Assembly: GCA_034505955.1 (NCBI GenBank)
Contig: JAPDQK010000008.1
Location: 65,819-129,818 of the forward strand
Direction: 5' to 3'
From: Zhuqueibacter pondensis
Lineage (GTDB): Bacteria; Zhuqueibacterota; Zhuqueibacteria; Zhuqueibacterales; Zhuqueibacteraceae
Length of the DNA stretch: 64,000 bases
Position 1 is the stretch's first letter, and each line of letters opens with the position of its first letter. Under the pieces are notes generated by a model, which saw only the letters and a program-made list of their open reading frames with translations, ran no database searches and was not told where the DNA came from. Below, piece after piece: positions 9,315 through 18,600 of this stretch. Both the position numbers and the translations under genes were made by a program.

Positions 9315-9350
9315 ACAAAAAGGCCGGGAGATTTTTCCCGGCCTTTTTGT
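9315..9350. terminator. Bidirectional intrinsic terminator
   Basis: AAAAAGGCCGGG and CCCGGCCTTTTT form a perfect stem around a short loop, with A-run and T-run on opposite sides. It lies between the convergent S46 peptidase and ZIP genes and would stop transcripts from both sides. Confidence 0.9.
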
Positions 9351-9385
9351 TTGATAAGCACCAGACTGATTGCGGGCGTATCGTC

Positions 9386-10159
9386 TCACTCATAAATAAA
9401 CGCGGTCAGCAGAATTCCCAAAAACCCCACGATAAACGCAATCGGTACGCGATAATCCCGTGGGTCTTCGTGTGCCATCGGCATGAGATCACTGGTCGCA
9501 ATGTAAATAAAAGTTCCGGCGGAAATGCCGATCGCAATGCTGAGAAACCGCTCCAATTCGATGCCGCTGAACAGGGAAGCCAGCCCGACAATCGTTCCTG
9601 CCACCGCCAAGCCAGCCAACATGGAGAGAAATCCCCATGCTTTTCGTGTTGAGTATCGATTTGCCAACATGACAGTGGCAATGGCAATGCCGTCAGGCAG
9701 GCGATGCAAGAGCACGGCCAGCACGACCATCAACCCGAGTGTGAGGTTGAACTCCAGACTGACGCCAATGGCAAACCCGTCCAAAAAACTGTGAAAGCCA
9801 ATCCCCATCAACGCCATGCCGCCGAAATGATGCACATGGCAATCCTGTTCGCGACAAGCATGCACCATGGTCATTTTTTCCAAACCGTACATCAGCAGAA
9901 AGCCAAAGCTCACGCACACCATGGAAATGGCGCCAATGCTGCCAAAACTTTCCCTGACCATGTGATTGAGGCTGGTGGAAAGCATGATACCGCCGGAGAG
10001 GGCGAGCAGCACCGCCAGCGCGTTTTTACTCAGCTTTTGGTGGGCTAATGGAATCGTGCCGCCGATCAATGTAAAAAGCGCGGCGATTCCAGAACAAACC
10101 AGTGGCCAAGTGAAGGCGATGCCGGCAAGGTGATCATGTGATTCCATCGGTGGTGACAT
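9386..10159 (-). CDS. ZIP-family divalent metal transporter
   Basis: 257 residues with eight predicted membrane spans, an importer of zinc, manganese or iron into the cytoplasm. The ZIP signatures are HSFLDGFAIGVSLEF (span 4) and LHRLPDGIAIATVMLANR (span 5), which carry the His/Asp metal ligands. A Cys/His-rich loop (HACREQDCHVHHFGG) between spans 3 and 4 may bind metal. The gene starts 19 bases after the stop of a DtxR/MntR-type regulator on the same strand, so the two form an operon and the transporter is very probably controlled by metal through that regulator. ATG at 10147 is an alternative start. Confidence 0.92.
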   Translation of the reverse strand: MSPPMESHDHLAGIAFTWPLVCSGIAALFTLIGGTIPLAHQKLSKNALAVLLALSGGIMLSTSLNHMVRESFGSIGAISMVCVSFGFLLMYGLEKMTMVHACREQDCHVHHFGGMALMGIGFHSFLDGFAIGVSLEFNLTLGLMVVLAVLLHRLPDGIAIATVMLANRYSTRKAWGFLSMLAGLAVAGTIVGLASLFSGIELERFLSIAIGISAGTFIYIATSDLMPMAHEDPRDYRVPIAFIVGFLGILLTAFIYE

Positions 10160-10178
10160 TTCCTGCGGTGCAATGGAG

Positions 10179-10862
10179 TTAGGGGATTTCGCGTTCTTCC
10201 ACGTGATTCACCAGGATGCCATCCGTCAGTTCACGACCGAGGTGGTGGAAATTGTCATTGATCCGAATATGCAAGGGGCCATTGAACGGCGCCTTCTCGA
10301 GCACTTCAATTTCAATATTCGGATACAGGCCGATCTTGCCCAGATAACGCAATTTCTCGGCGTCGCGATCCGGAACGATGCGGACCACGACACGATCGCC
10401 GGCTTCAGCTTGGGACAGGGCAAAACACTCCAAGGTCGGCATCTGGCCGTCCTTGGTGGGTATCGGCGCACCATGCGGATCCGCCGTAGGCCGGCCGAGA
10501 TATTCGTCGATTTTGTCCTCGAATTCTTCGGAGATGACGTGCTCCAGTTTCTCGGCCTCGTCGTGAACTTTATCCCAACTGTAACCCATCGCTTCGGCAA
10601 GATAAAGCTCGAGCAGGCGATGATGGCGGATGACTTCCAGAGCGATCTTTTCGCCGGCAGCGGTAAGCGCGACTCCATGATACGGCGAATGCTCAACGAG
10701 CTTGATTTCCGCCAATTTTTTGATCATGCCGGTCACCGACGCCTGGGCCACGCCAAGGCGCTCGGCTATCGCCGAGGTTGAAACCTTCTTGTGCGTGAGA
10801 TGCAAGAAGTGTATGGCCTTCAAGTAATCTTCGCCGGCCTGAGTGAGCATGGGTTCTTTCAT
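10179..10862 (-). CDS. DtxR/MntR-family metal-dependent regulator
   Basis: 227 residues in the three-part layout of the long DtxR/IdeR type. Residues 8-65 form a winged helix (VSTSAIAERLGVAQASVTGM). Residues about 70-140 form the dimerisation and metal-binding domain (IRHHRLLELYLAEAMGYSW, KVHDEAEKLEHVIS). Residues about 150-225 form a FeoA/SH3-like domain (AGDRVVVRIVPD...LRYLGKIGLYPN). Such proteins bind an operator when loaded with Mn or Fe and usually repress metal import. It is the first gene of an operon with the ZIP transporter, and autoregulation is likely. Which metal it senses cannot be decided from the sequence. Confidence 0.92.
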   Translation of the reverse strand: MKEPMLTQAGEDYLKAIHFLHLTHKKVSTSAIAERLGVAQASVTGMIKKLAEIKLVEHSPYHGVALTAAGEKIALEVIRHHRLLELYLAEAMGYSWDKVHDEAEKLEHVISEEFEDKIDEYLGRPTADPHGAPIPTKDGQMPTLECFALSQAEAGDRVVVRIVPDRDAEKLRYLGKIGLYPNIEIEVLEKAPFNGPLHIRINDNFHHLGRELTDGILVNHVEEREIP

Positions 10863-10920
10863 TCGATTTAGCGGGTTCCTTGTTCAAACACCGGATGCTG
10901 CGCGCGCTGCTTTCGACAAA

Positions 10921-10939
10921 TTAGCATGTTGTCGGCTAA
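10921..10939. promoter_or_regulatory. Candidate operator for the DtxR-type regulator
   Basis: TTAGC-N9-GCTAA forms a 19-base interrupted dyad of the length and TTAG/CTAA ends typical of DtxR-family operators. It lies about 60 bases upstream of the regulator's start codon. The call rests on position and half-sites only; the centre is not symmetric. Confidence 0.3.
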
Positions 10940-11000
10940 CAAGCAAGTAAAATTTTGAATAAAAAGTATCGCCTCAGTGACGGGGGGAGTAGCGCAAGCA

Positions 11001-11043
11001 TCCTACGAACGCAGTCTTGCTTGCAGTCAGGCTGCGCCTGCGA
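11001..11043. repeat. Dispersed GCAGTCTTGCTTGCAGTCAGGCT repeat, copy 1 (core)
   Basis: A core of CGCAGTCTTGCTTGCAGTCA followed by GGCTGCGCCTG recurs in inverted orientation at 62748-62820, and a looser relative lies at 36335-36400. It contains no reading frame and lies outside genes in all cases. Confidence 0.6.
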
Positions 11044-11366
11044 CTTAACGTTGTTATCAGGGAACTCGTCCGGTCACCGGTGATTGGCGAATCTGCCCGG
11101 CCACGACCCGGGTACTTCGGATTTCCTGCAAAAACTGTGTTCCAGAATGACTCGGGCCAAGTTGGCCAAATTTTTGCAAAATTTATTATTTCATCCATTT
11201 TTGTTGTTGTCGATTACAAGCGTGTAATGCAACTGTAAAATTTTGTTTCAATGGTCGCCTGCCCATCCTTACGTCTGGTGTTCCTTTTCGTTCAATACTT
11301 CTCTAAAAATCAACAGCTAAATCCGTTACAGATGTTTTACATTTTCTTTCTTGTCTCGCCCTGAGA

Positions 11367-11382
11367 TGGCACTGCTTTTGCT
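11367..11382 (+). promoter_or_regulatory. Sigma-54 (RpoN) promoter
   Basis: TGGCAC-N5-TTGCT at 11367-11382 matches the -24/-12 consensus fully, with the GG and GC dinucleotides at the required spacing. Transcription would begin near 11394, about 50 bases before the GIY-YIG-like gene. This was the only full match noticed between genes. Confidence 0.7.
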
Positions 11383-11443
11383 AATGAATATTGTCGTTTG
11401 TTGCTTTTAGGAAATGACCATATTTAGGACTTGAGGTAAAATT

Positions 11444-11803
11444 ATGATCAACATTGGTGGCCGAAATTTTCACGGCCCTTTTTCATTGAGTGAATGGGTT
11501 CCCCCAACCGAAAGCGGTGTTTATGCGATTCTCACCGGCAGCGGTGTGATGTTGAACCAGGATGAGCTGCTTTATATTGGCATCTCGCGAAACTTTGCCG
11601 ACGGCCGGATTGGCCCGTCGCATTACGCCTATCGTTCATGGATTGAAAACTCCGAACCGCGGGGTAATCTCTTCGTGGCAATCTATCCCATGCCATACGC
11701 CAGTGAACTTTTGCTGGCACTCGAGGAAGAGAAGCTGGTAAAATTTTTGAACCCGTTGTGTAATCAACTGCATTCACCGATCATGAAGGCGTTGTTCCGT
11801 TGA
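11444..11803 (+). CDS. GIY-YIG nuclease-like domain protein
   Basis: 119 residues. The layout matches a single GIY-YIG fold: SGVYAILTG (first strand, GVY for GIY), ELLYIGISRNFADGR (YIG followed by the catalytic-type Arg), then a helix and ALEEEKLVKFLNPLCNQ (Glu and the NP-x-CN end typical of the family). Family members cut DNA or serve as endonuclease-like modules in repair, restriction or mobile elements. This stand-alone version is short, and its activity is not certain because of changes around the motifs. It lies downstream of a consensus sigma-54 promoter and 21 bases before the secreted beta-helix gene. Confidence 0.6.
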   Translation: MINIGGRNFHGPFSLSEWVPPTESGVYAILTGSGVMLNQDELLYIGISRNFADGRIGPSHYAYRSWIENSEPRGNLFVAIYPMPYASELLLALEEEKLVKFLNPLCNQLHSPIMKALFR

Positions 11804-11824
11804 ATCTTGAAAAAATTATCAGCA

Positions 11825-13483
11825 ATGAACAACAAACTTTTGACCATCTGCGTGCTCATTCTGGCTGCGTTCACACCGGCAAACCATCTCTTCGCAAATT
11901 CTTTGATTGCGAAGCCGGGTGATAATCTGAGTGCGAAGCTCTCGGCATTGCAGCCGGGTGACACGTTGCTGCTGCGCGGCGGGACTTACAACGAAGGTCT
12001 TTCATTACCCAAAAGTGGCGGTGCCGGCAAACTGCTGGTCATTCGCGCTTATCCCGGAGAGAAGCCCGTCATCTCCACCAGCAACCCGGTATTGAGCTTG
12101 AACAAAGATTATTGGCTGATCGAAGGACTGATTTTCGATCACCAGCAAAATGCGAGCGATGCCGTGCCCGTCAGCGGCAGTAACAATATCATTCGCCGCT
12201 GCGAGTTTCGTAATGGCCAGCGTGACTGCTTCGACGGCAAAAGCAGCAGCCGCAACAATATCATCGAGAATTGCACGATTCGCGATTTTGTCTGGTCGGG
12301 TGGTGACGCGCATGGCATTGTGCTGAATCCCGGCGCCGAGGGCTGGATTATTCGCAAGAATACCATCTACAATTGCAGCGGTGATTGCATCCAATTGTAT
12401 GCCGACGATGCAACGCCGATTACCAGCTACTCGAAAAATATCACCATCTCCGGAAATATTTTTTACACCACGCTCGGCAGCTCCAGCGAAAATGCGCTGG
12501 ACTTCAAAGGCGTCGATGGCTGCACGGTAGAGGCCAATGAGATGTATGGGTTCGCCAATAAAGCCTGGGTGGTGCAGAAGGGCTGCCGCAACATCACCGG
12601 CCGGTACAATATCATTCATGACAGCCAACGCGGCATGGAATTCCGCGGCGAGGGCGGAAAAACGCAAGAGAACATCCGCCTGTTCAAAAACATTCTGTAC
12701 AATATTCAGGCCTATTACGCGGTAAAATTCGATGGCGTGTCCAATGTCGAAATGGCGAACAACACCATCGCGAATATCAAAGCCACATGCCTGCGCATCG
12801 AGGGGCAGGGTGTCCAGGGCGGTTACTTCCGCAACAATTTGATTTACCAAACTGATGCGCCGAGCCTCGCCGCCACTTTCGATTGCAAGTATGATCACAA
12901 TGGTTGGTTCGGCACCTCGCCGAAGGATTTGAGCGGAACCGGTGACCGCACCGGCAGCGATCCTCGTTTCACCAATGCTGCTGCATTTGACTTCACTTTG
13001 CAGGCAAACAGTCCGGCCGTGGATGCCGGTGTCAATGTCGGATTGTCCTTTAAAGGTGCTGCGCCGGATTTGGGCGCGCAGGAGTTTGGTGATGTCCCTT
13101 TAACGGTCGACGATGAAACACAAGGCGCGACGTTGCCGGATCATTTTGACTTGCTGCAAAGTTATCCCAATCCTTTTTTTCTCTCCGGTGCCAACAGCAG
13201 TCTTGCGACGCGCATTGAATTCGAGATCGGTGAAAATTCCCATGTGCGTTTGGAGATTTTGAATGTACTCGGACAACAGGTCCGTAATCTTTTGGACGCT
13301 GAAGTACCGGCCGGGCGGCATGTGGTGGTTTGGGATGGGCGCGACAACAGTGGTGCGGTGGTGGCCTCTGGCGTCTACGTTTATCGCCTCGCAGGGATAA
13401 CGCAGACTGCAACTGGACGAGCAACAGCATTAAACAGTCGTCCGAAAAGGGCAACCGCCCGGCTTCTTCTTTTCAATCGCTAA
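11825..13483 (+). CDS. Secreted right-handed beta-helix protein with C-terminal sorting domain
   Basis: 552 residues with a signal peptide (MNNKLLTICVLILAAFTPAN...). Residues about 30-420 carry repeated N-N-x-I-x-x-N / I-I-R-x-C turns (NNIIRRCEFRNG, NNIIENCTIRD, KNITISGNIFY), the pattern of a parallel beta-helix as in pectate lyases and other polysaccharide-active proteins. The end has LLQSYPNPFF...VVWDGRDNSGAVVASGVY.Y, the FlgD-like / type IX sorting-type module. The likely role is binding or cleaving polysaccharide at the surface; the substrate is unknown. ATG 11825 is chosen over TTG 11807 because it begins the signal peptide. It may be cotranscribed with the preceding gene. Confidence 0.82.
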   Translation: MNNKLLTICVLILAAFTPANHLFANSLIAKPGDNLSAKLSALQPGDTLLLRGGTYNEGLSLPKSGGAGKLLVIRAYPGEKPVISTSNPVLSLNKDYWLIEGLIFDHQQNASDAVPVSGSNNIIRRCEFRNGQRDCFDGKSSSRNNIIENCTIRDFVWSGGDAHGIVLNPGAEGWIIRKNTIYNCSGDCIQLYADDATPITSYSKNITISGNIFYTTLGSSSENALDFKGVDGCTVEANEMYGFANKAWVVQKGCRNITGRYNIIHDSQRGMEFRGEGGKTQENIRLFKNILYNIQAYYAVKFDGVSNVEMANNTIANIKATCLRIEGQGVQGGYFRNNLIYQTDAPSLAATFDCKYDHNGWFGTSPKDLSGTGDRTGSDPRFTNAAAFDFTLQANSPAVDAGVNVGLSFKGAAPDLGAQEFGDVPLTVDDETQGATLPDHFDLLQSYPNPFFLSGANSSLATRIEFEIGENSHVRLEILNVLGQQVRNLLDAEVPAGRHVVVWDGRDNSGAVVASGVYVYRLAGITQTATGRATALNSRPKRATARLLLFNR

Positions 13484-13568
13484 CGCCCAGGGCAACTGGC
13501 TCCGCTAAAGATTTGCGAGAACAGACAACCCGTTCTGTCATTTTTTGCTCCCAAGAAACGCTTTCCTT

Positions 13569-13641
13569 TGTCATGCTCTGCAAGCATCTTCCACCGCATG
13601 AGTACAATGCCAATTCGTGGGAAGATTTCTGACGGAATGAC
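13569..13641. repeat. TGTCAT/ATGAC-bounded intergenic repeat, copy 2
   Basis: Starts TGTCATGCTCTGCAAGCATC and ends GACGGAATGAC, with GGAAGAT matching ATCTTCC inside, so the unit can fold on itself. It has the same family ends as the copy at 3376. Confidence 0.6.
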
Positions 13642-13714
13642 TTTCAGGATGTGCGTTTCTGATCGAAAGAATGGCATAGCGACCATGTCGCACTCCCAAG
13701 AACACCCCCTACTT

Positions 13715-13826
13715 TGTCATGCTGCAAGCATCCTTTTGAGCAGAAGCACAACGCGCATGCTGAAAAAGATCCCTGCGGGCGTAGCCTATAGGCGTAGCCC
13801 ACGGGCGTAGCCCTTCCAGGATGACA
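13715..13826. repeat. TGTCAT/ATGACA-bounded intergenic repeat, copy 3
   Basis: Starts TGTCATGCTGCAAGCATCC and ends CCAGGATGACA. Inside, GGGCGTAGCC-type units occur three times in succession (GCGGGCGTAGCC, AGGCGTAGCC, ACGGGCGTAGCC), suggesting local expansion. Confidence 0.65.
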
Positions 13827-13934
13827 CTGAAGAGGTGTTCTTCCGGAAAGAATGGCCGATAGGCCATGTACCACTCGCAATGACTGCAATTTTAACCACA
13901 ACCCGGACAAGCCGGAACCAAACAGGGGCAAGCC

Positions 13935-13995
13935 TAACAACGGATTTCACAGATTGCACGGATTAAATCCGCGCAATCTGCGTAATCCGTTGTTA
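13935..13995. repeat. ATCCGT-type palindromic repeat
   Basis: TAACAACGGATT at 13935 pairs perfectly with AATCCGTTGTTA at 13984-13995, and CAGATTGC pairs with GCAATCTG inside, giving a long hairpin. A related element is at 25041-25125, and similar words occur around 3930-3985. Confidence 0.7.
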
Positions 13996-14073
13996 ATTTC
14001 TTTGCTTTTTTGCACTGATTTAACTTATTAGAAACTAAAAGCTCATATTTTCAACAATCGGTTGAGGTGGAGC

Positions 14074-15411
14074 ATGTGGCTGATTACCCGCAAAATCAAT
14101 TTCCGTGTAAAAATAGTCTTGTTTTCGCTTTGCGGGATTTTTCTTTTTTCGTCTTCATGTCTGCAAGCAAATTCCTCAGGCACGACCCTCGCCCCGCTTC
14201 TTATTATCGATGACAAATCCAGCGGCGCTTCCTTCGGCACTTTGGATAGCTGCGTTCTCGATTCCTCCGGCAATCTGCTGGTGACCGACAAGCGTCGCAT
14301 GGTGATTCATGCCCTCAATCCCTTTACCGGGAAATTGATTCGCACCATTGGCACCGAAGGCAGTGGCGAGCTGCAATTCGATCAACCCAACGGCATCGCG
14401 GTGGATGATCAGGGTCGCATCTTCATCACCGAACAGACCAACCAGCGTGTGCAGGTGCTCAATCGCGACTATTCGTTTGCCGGCTTCATCGGCGGCCCCG
14501 GCACGGGGCCGGGACAATTTGACAAGCCGATGGGAATTGCAGCGGATGCCACCGGCCGGATTTATGTTACCGACGAAAATCTCAACAAGGTTGTGGTTTT
14601 TGATCGCATCGCCCAGGACAATCCTGCTCAGCCTCGTTGGCAATTCAGGTTTGAATTCGCACATGACGGCGACGGAAAAATCGATCATGCCGAATCAATT
14701 GCGATTGACCGTGCGCGCGGGCGCATTTATCTCAGCGACGAGGGCCAGCATCATATCAAAGTCTATGATCTCACCGGCCGTTTTTTGCAAACATTCGCCA
14801 GTGAAGGCACCGACCTCGGCCAATTTGCTTCCGGCGGCCAACCCGAGGGAATTGCCATTGACGACAAGCACTATATTTATGTCAATGACGAAGGCGGCGC
14901 GCGCATCAATGTTTACCAACCGGATTTCACTCCTGTCGCCGCCATTCAAAGCACCAGCCCGTTTCAAAGCGCTGATGGCGTTCATCTCAGCGAAAAGCTC
15001 GGCCGTTTCTTCGTCGTGGATCAGGGCAACGATCTCGTGCAGGTTTTCGATCTCAACAAAATGAAAGCTTTGTTTGCCACTGTGGTTAAAGAGAACCGGC
15101 GTGGCGATTTGCCCGCTGACTTCCGCCTGTCGCAGAACTATCCGAATCCATTCGACATGACACGCACGACCTCCACACGGGTTGAAGTTGCTTTGCCCAC
15201 CCATCTCGCCTTTGCCCCTGATCTTCGTTTGGAATTTTTGGACTTGCTCGGCCGTGTCGTCCGAGCCTATTCGTTTTCCATTGGTACTTCTGCGACTGTT
15301 GAATGGGACGGTAAAAACGAAAAGGGTGTTCTCGTACCCGCCGGAGTTTATGAATATCGCTTGACGAACGGCAGACTCACCAATAGCCGGCGTTTGATTT
15401 TGCTGCATTGA
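14074..15411 (+). CDS. Secreted NHL-repeat propeller protein with C-terminal sorting domain
   Basis: 445 residues with an N-terminal export signal (FRVKIVLFSLCGIFLFSSSC). From about residue 45 to 330 there are repeated NHL blades of the form QPNGIAVDDQGRIFITEQTN / KPMGIAADATGRIYVTDENL / HAESIAIDRARGRIYLSDEG / EGIAIDDKHYIYVNDEGG, which build a beta-propeller used for protein or carbohydrate binding. The end (SQNYPNPFD...VEWDGKNEKGVLVPAGVYEYRL) is the same C-terminal module as in the neighbouring secreted proteins. ATG 14074 follows GAGGTGG and is preferred over an upstream TTG. The function is unknown beyond an extracellular scaffold or binding role. Confidence 0.85.
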   Translation: MWLITRKINFRVKIVLFSLCGIFLFSSSCLQANSSGTTLAPLLIIDDKSSGASFGTLDSCVLDSSGNLLVTDKRRMVIHALNPFTGKLIRTIGTEGSGELQFDQPNGIAVDDQGRIFITEQTNQRVQVLNRDYSFAGFIGGPGTGPGQFDKPMGIAADATGRIYVTDENLNKVVVFDRIAQDNPAQPRWQFRFEFAHDGDGKIDHAESIAIDRARGRIYLSDEGQHHIKVYDLTGRFLQTFASEGTDLGQFASGGQPEGIAIDDKHYIYVNDEGGARINVYQPDFTPVAAIQSTSPFQSADGVHLSEKLGRFFVVDQGNDLVQVFDLNKMKALFATVVKENRRGDLPADFRLSQNYPNPFDMTRTTSTRVEVALPTHLAFAPDLRLEFLDLLGRVVRAYSFSIGTSATVEWDGKNEKGVLVPAGVYEYRLTNGRLTNSRRLILLH

Positions 15412-15481
15412 GTGGCCCCGTTGCTCGAACTCCCCTGTTCATTACTTTTCCTGCCATTTGCCTTTTGCTCGCGCAAACCGC

Positions 15482-15510
15482 TTGACAAAGTAGTAAAAAT
15501 TTGTTAATAT
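15482..15510 (+). promoter_or_regulatory. Sigma-70 type promoter
   Basis: TTGACA-N17-TAATAT, almost the full consensus. Transcription would start near 15517, leaving a leader of about 125 bases before the gene at 15642. The leader can fold (GATGCCG with CGGCATC; GTCGC with GCGAC). Confidence 0.75.
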
Positions 15511-15641
15511 GGCCGTGATGTCATTGTTTCCCAGTCGCGCTTTCAGGCGACGTGACTTTTGATGCCGAAGAAATGGCAACTTTTTACGATGCGCATGCTC
15601 GCGGCATCGTGACAAATTTTTGATGTCGCAATCATTGCACC

Positions 15642-18600
15642 ATGATTATGAAAAACCTCCCAATTTGTATTTGGTTCACAATCGCTTGCGCCGTGGCCAC
15701 ACTTTATGCGCAGCAGCCGCTATCGTCGCTGGAAAAATCTACCACCGACATTTTTGAACCTGCAGCCACCTCGCTGCGTTCCGGCAACGCGGTCGTTGCA
15801 GTGCAGGTCAACGACACGCTTGGCGGTAGCGAGAATCGTTACAAAGGTTTATTCAGCATCGGCACCGCAGACAACCGGCCGTTGTTGTATCTCTTCCCAC
15901 AAGCTCGTTATTCCTCACATTTCAATGTGCGTGTTGATGGAGTTGTTTACAGTAATGATCCGGTACGCACTTCAGCCCAACCCCTGTTCCTGGTCTCAAA
16001 TCCGTTGAAATTATCGGATGGCACGATCACTTGTTCATATCGTGCCGGAGCTGTCAACATTGAGCAACGCTTGACACCGGAACAATACACCTCGACCACC
16101 GGCGCTATTCGCATCAAATACGTAATCACCAATCAGGATGCCACTACGGCCCACCAGGTCGGATTGCTTCTGTTTTTGGATACTTTCATCATTCGAACCG
16201 ATGAAGCACGGGTTTCGACCAGTATGGATTATAGCCGGCTCGAGCGAGATTTCAAAGCTCCGCTGATTCCTGATTATTTCCAGGCGTTTGAAAATGATGA
16301 TCCGCTCATGCCGGGCGTGGTGGCGCAAGGAACGCTTGTTGGTAACGAAGCTGTTCGCCCGGATTTGATGATTATTGGAGATGTGTCTACATTGCCCTTT
16401 GTACAATGGGATTATACACTGCAAAACCCGTATTACAACGATAGCGGAGTTATTTTACGCTGGAATGAAAAACGTCTGGCTGCCGGCGATAGCAGTATCA
16501 TCGCGACTTATTATGGCATCGGCGATGTCAGCACAACTGGCGGCCCGTTGGCTTTGAACCTTACTGCGCCCAATCGCTTGCAGGCTGTGGCCGGACAACT
16601 CACGACGAATCCTTTTGATATCAATTTAATTGTCACGAATGCCGGAGGGACAACAGCCAATTACGTGCAGGCCACGCTGACTTTGCCCCAAGGCTTGACG
16701 TTGGTTAGCGGTGATTTTGCTTCCAAGCTTGTTTCGCCAGCCTTGGCTCAGCGGGCGAGTGCGACCGCCTCATGGAAAGTCCTGGCGCAATGCCCGATGA
16801 CTGATACCACACTTACTTTCAGTGTCAATGTCACAGCGACCAATCCCCTCAGCAACTCGGTGTCGCGCCAGATTTTCATCCCTTCCTGCGCCTCTTCACT
16901 GCCCAGTTTTACGCTGAACGTATCTCCCAGAAGCCAAATCGTCACCGCTGGACAAGCCAAGAGTTATACTGTCCGTATGCAACCGAGTGGTGGTTTTACA
17001 GACAATGTTAGTCTTTCTCTTTTTCCTTCGGTGCCTGGTGTGACACCGAGTTTTGTACCATCAGTTATCAATGCCGCGACTACGTCAACACTCACATTAC
17101 AAACGGCCAAAACGCTGGTGCCTGGCAATTATCCTTTTGTTCTTCTCGGTAAAGGAGGTGGAATAACTCGAAGCGATACGATTTCACTCATTGTACAAGC
17201 CGCTCCGCTGGAAGACAAAACCCCGCCCTTCACCACCAACCACAATCCCGCGCGCAACGCCAGAAATGTGCCATTGACTACTGATATTGCGGTGGAAGTG
17301 TACGATGCACAATCCGATGTTGATAGCGCGGCTCTGCGCATGACCATAGCCGGGGTAACCGGCACGACGAATATCACGCGCATAAGAAACACCCCAAAGG
17401 CCTACCGGTTGCGTTTCCAGCCCGCCACGCCGTTTCGCGACAACCAAACCGTGCAAGTCCAAATCAACGCGGCGGATTTGGCTTCGCCGCCGAACCCAAT
17501 GACACCGGACATTTATTCTCTCACCACGGTGCGGGACAGCTTGCCACCTTTTACCAGTGGACACCGGCCAGCGAAAGGGGCGACCAATGTGCCGCTGGAT
17601 ACCGACCTTCAGGTCGAGGTGCGCGACAACTTAGCCGGTGTGGACAGTGCTTCGCTGAAGATGGAAGTCAATGGCCAATTCGTGACGCCTTTGATCACCC
17701 ATACTTCGCAGGGTTACGTTTTGCACTATAAACCGTCACAATCTTTTCGTTACAATTCGACCGTTCAAGTCATCATTTTCGCTCGTGATTTGGCGCGACC
17801 GGCCAATGAGATGGAGCCGGACACCTTGCGCTTCGCCACCATACGCGATGTGGAGTGGCCCTTTACCACGGATCATCAGCCGGCAAAAGGTGCGCAAAAC
17901 GTGCCGATGAATACCGGTATTTCGCTGCATATTCGTGATCTTATCGCTGGCGTGGATTCTGCTTCAATTGTTTTGACCGTCAATGGCACAACGGTTTCGC
18001 CGCAGATCTCAGGAACTCCGCGAGATTACACCTTGCAATATAATCCGCCACAAGATTTTACGCCGGGGCAAACTGTGGAAGTGAGTATCGTCGCAGCGGA
18101 TCTCTCTTTCCCACCGAATGTGATGCCTGCGGAAAACTATTCCTTTTCTATTTCTATCGTCAAAGACACCAGCCCACCTTATACCGTCAATCATGCTCCG
18201 GCACCCGGCGCAACGAATGTGTCACCGAATACCACCATATCTGTTGAAGTGAGAGACAATCTTAGCGGCGTGGATAGCACTTCGATTGTCATGAAAGTGA
18301 ATGGAAATCCGGTTTCGGTAAAATTGGAACGGCGCGCCCAAGGCTATGTTGTTCAGCATACACCGACCACGTCGTTTGCACTGAATGATACCGTTTGGGT
18401 GAGCTTTGAGGCCAGCGATCGTGCCATCCCGCCGAATGTGATGAAGACCGATGAGTATTTCTTTGTGACGTTGCGAGACATATCGCCGCCATTCACCAGC
18501 GGCCACCGGCCGGCCAAAGGTGCAACCAACGTACCGCTCGATACTGATATCCACGTTGAAATACGCGACGAACTGGCCGGTGTCGATCCTGCTTCACTCG

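Larger units (their letters stand above)
10863..11443. other. Intergenic region: possible operator, repeat, sigma-54 promoter
   Basis: The divergent region between the DtxR-type regulator and the GIY-YIG-like gene. It holds a TTAGC...GCTAA dyad near the regulator, an imperfect dispersed repeat around 11001-11043 and a consensus sigma-54 promoter at 11367. No further coding sequence is convincing. Confidence 0.6.
13484..14073. other. Repeat-rich intergenic region
   Basis: This gap between two secreted-protein genes is packed with repeats: two TGTCAT...ATGACA elements, a 23-base segment ACCCGGACAAGCCGGAACCA+AAC at 13901-13923 that recurs exactly at 62215-62237, and an ATCCGT-type palindrome at 13935-13995. 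No coding sequence was found. Confidence 0.7.

Noticed and set aside
13484..14000. Possible CRISPR array suggested by repeated GGCGTAGCC units
   Set aside because: Units are unevenly spaced and imperfect, and are part of palindromic repeats; there are no cas genes and no spacer-like segments.
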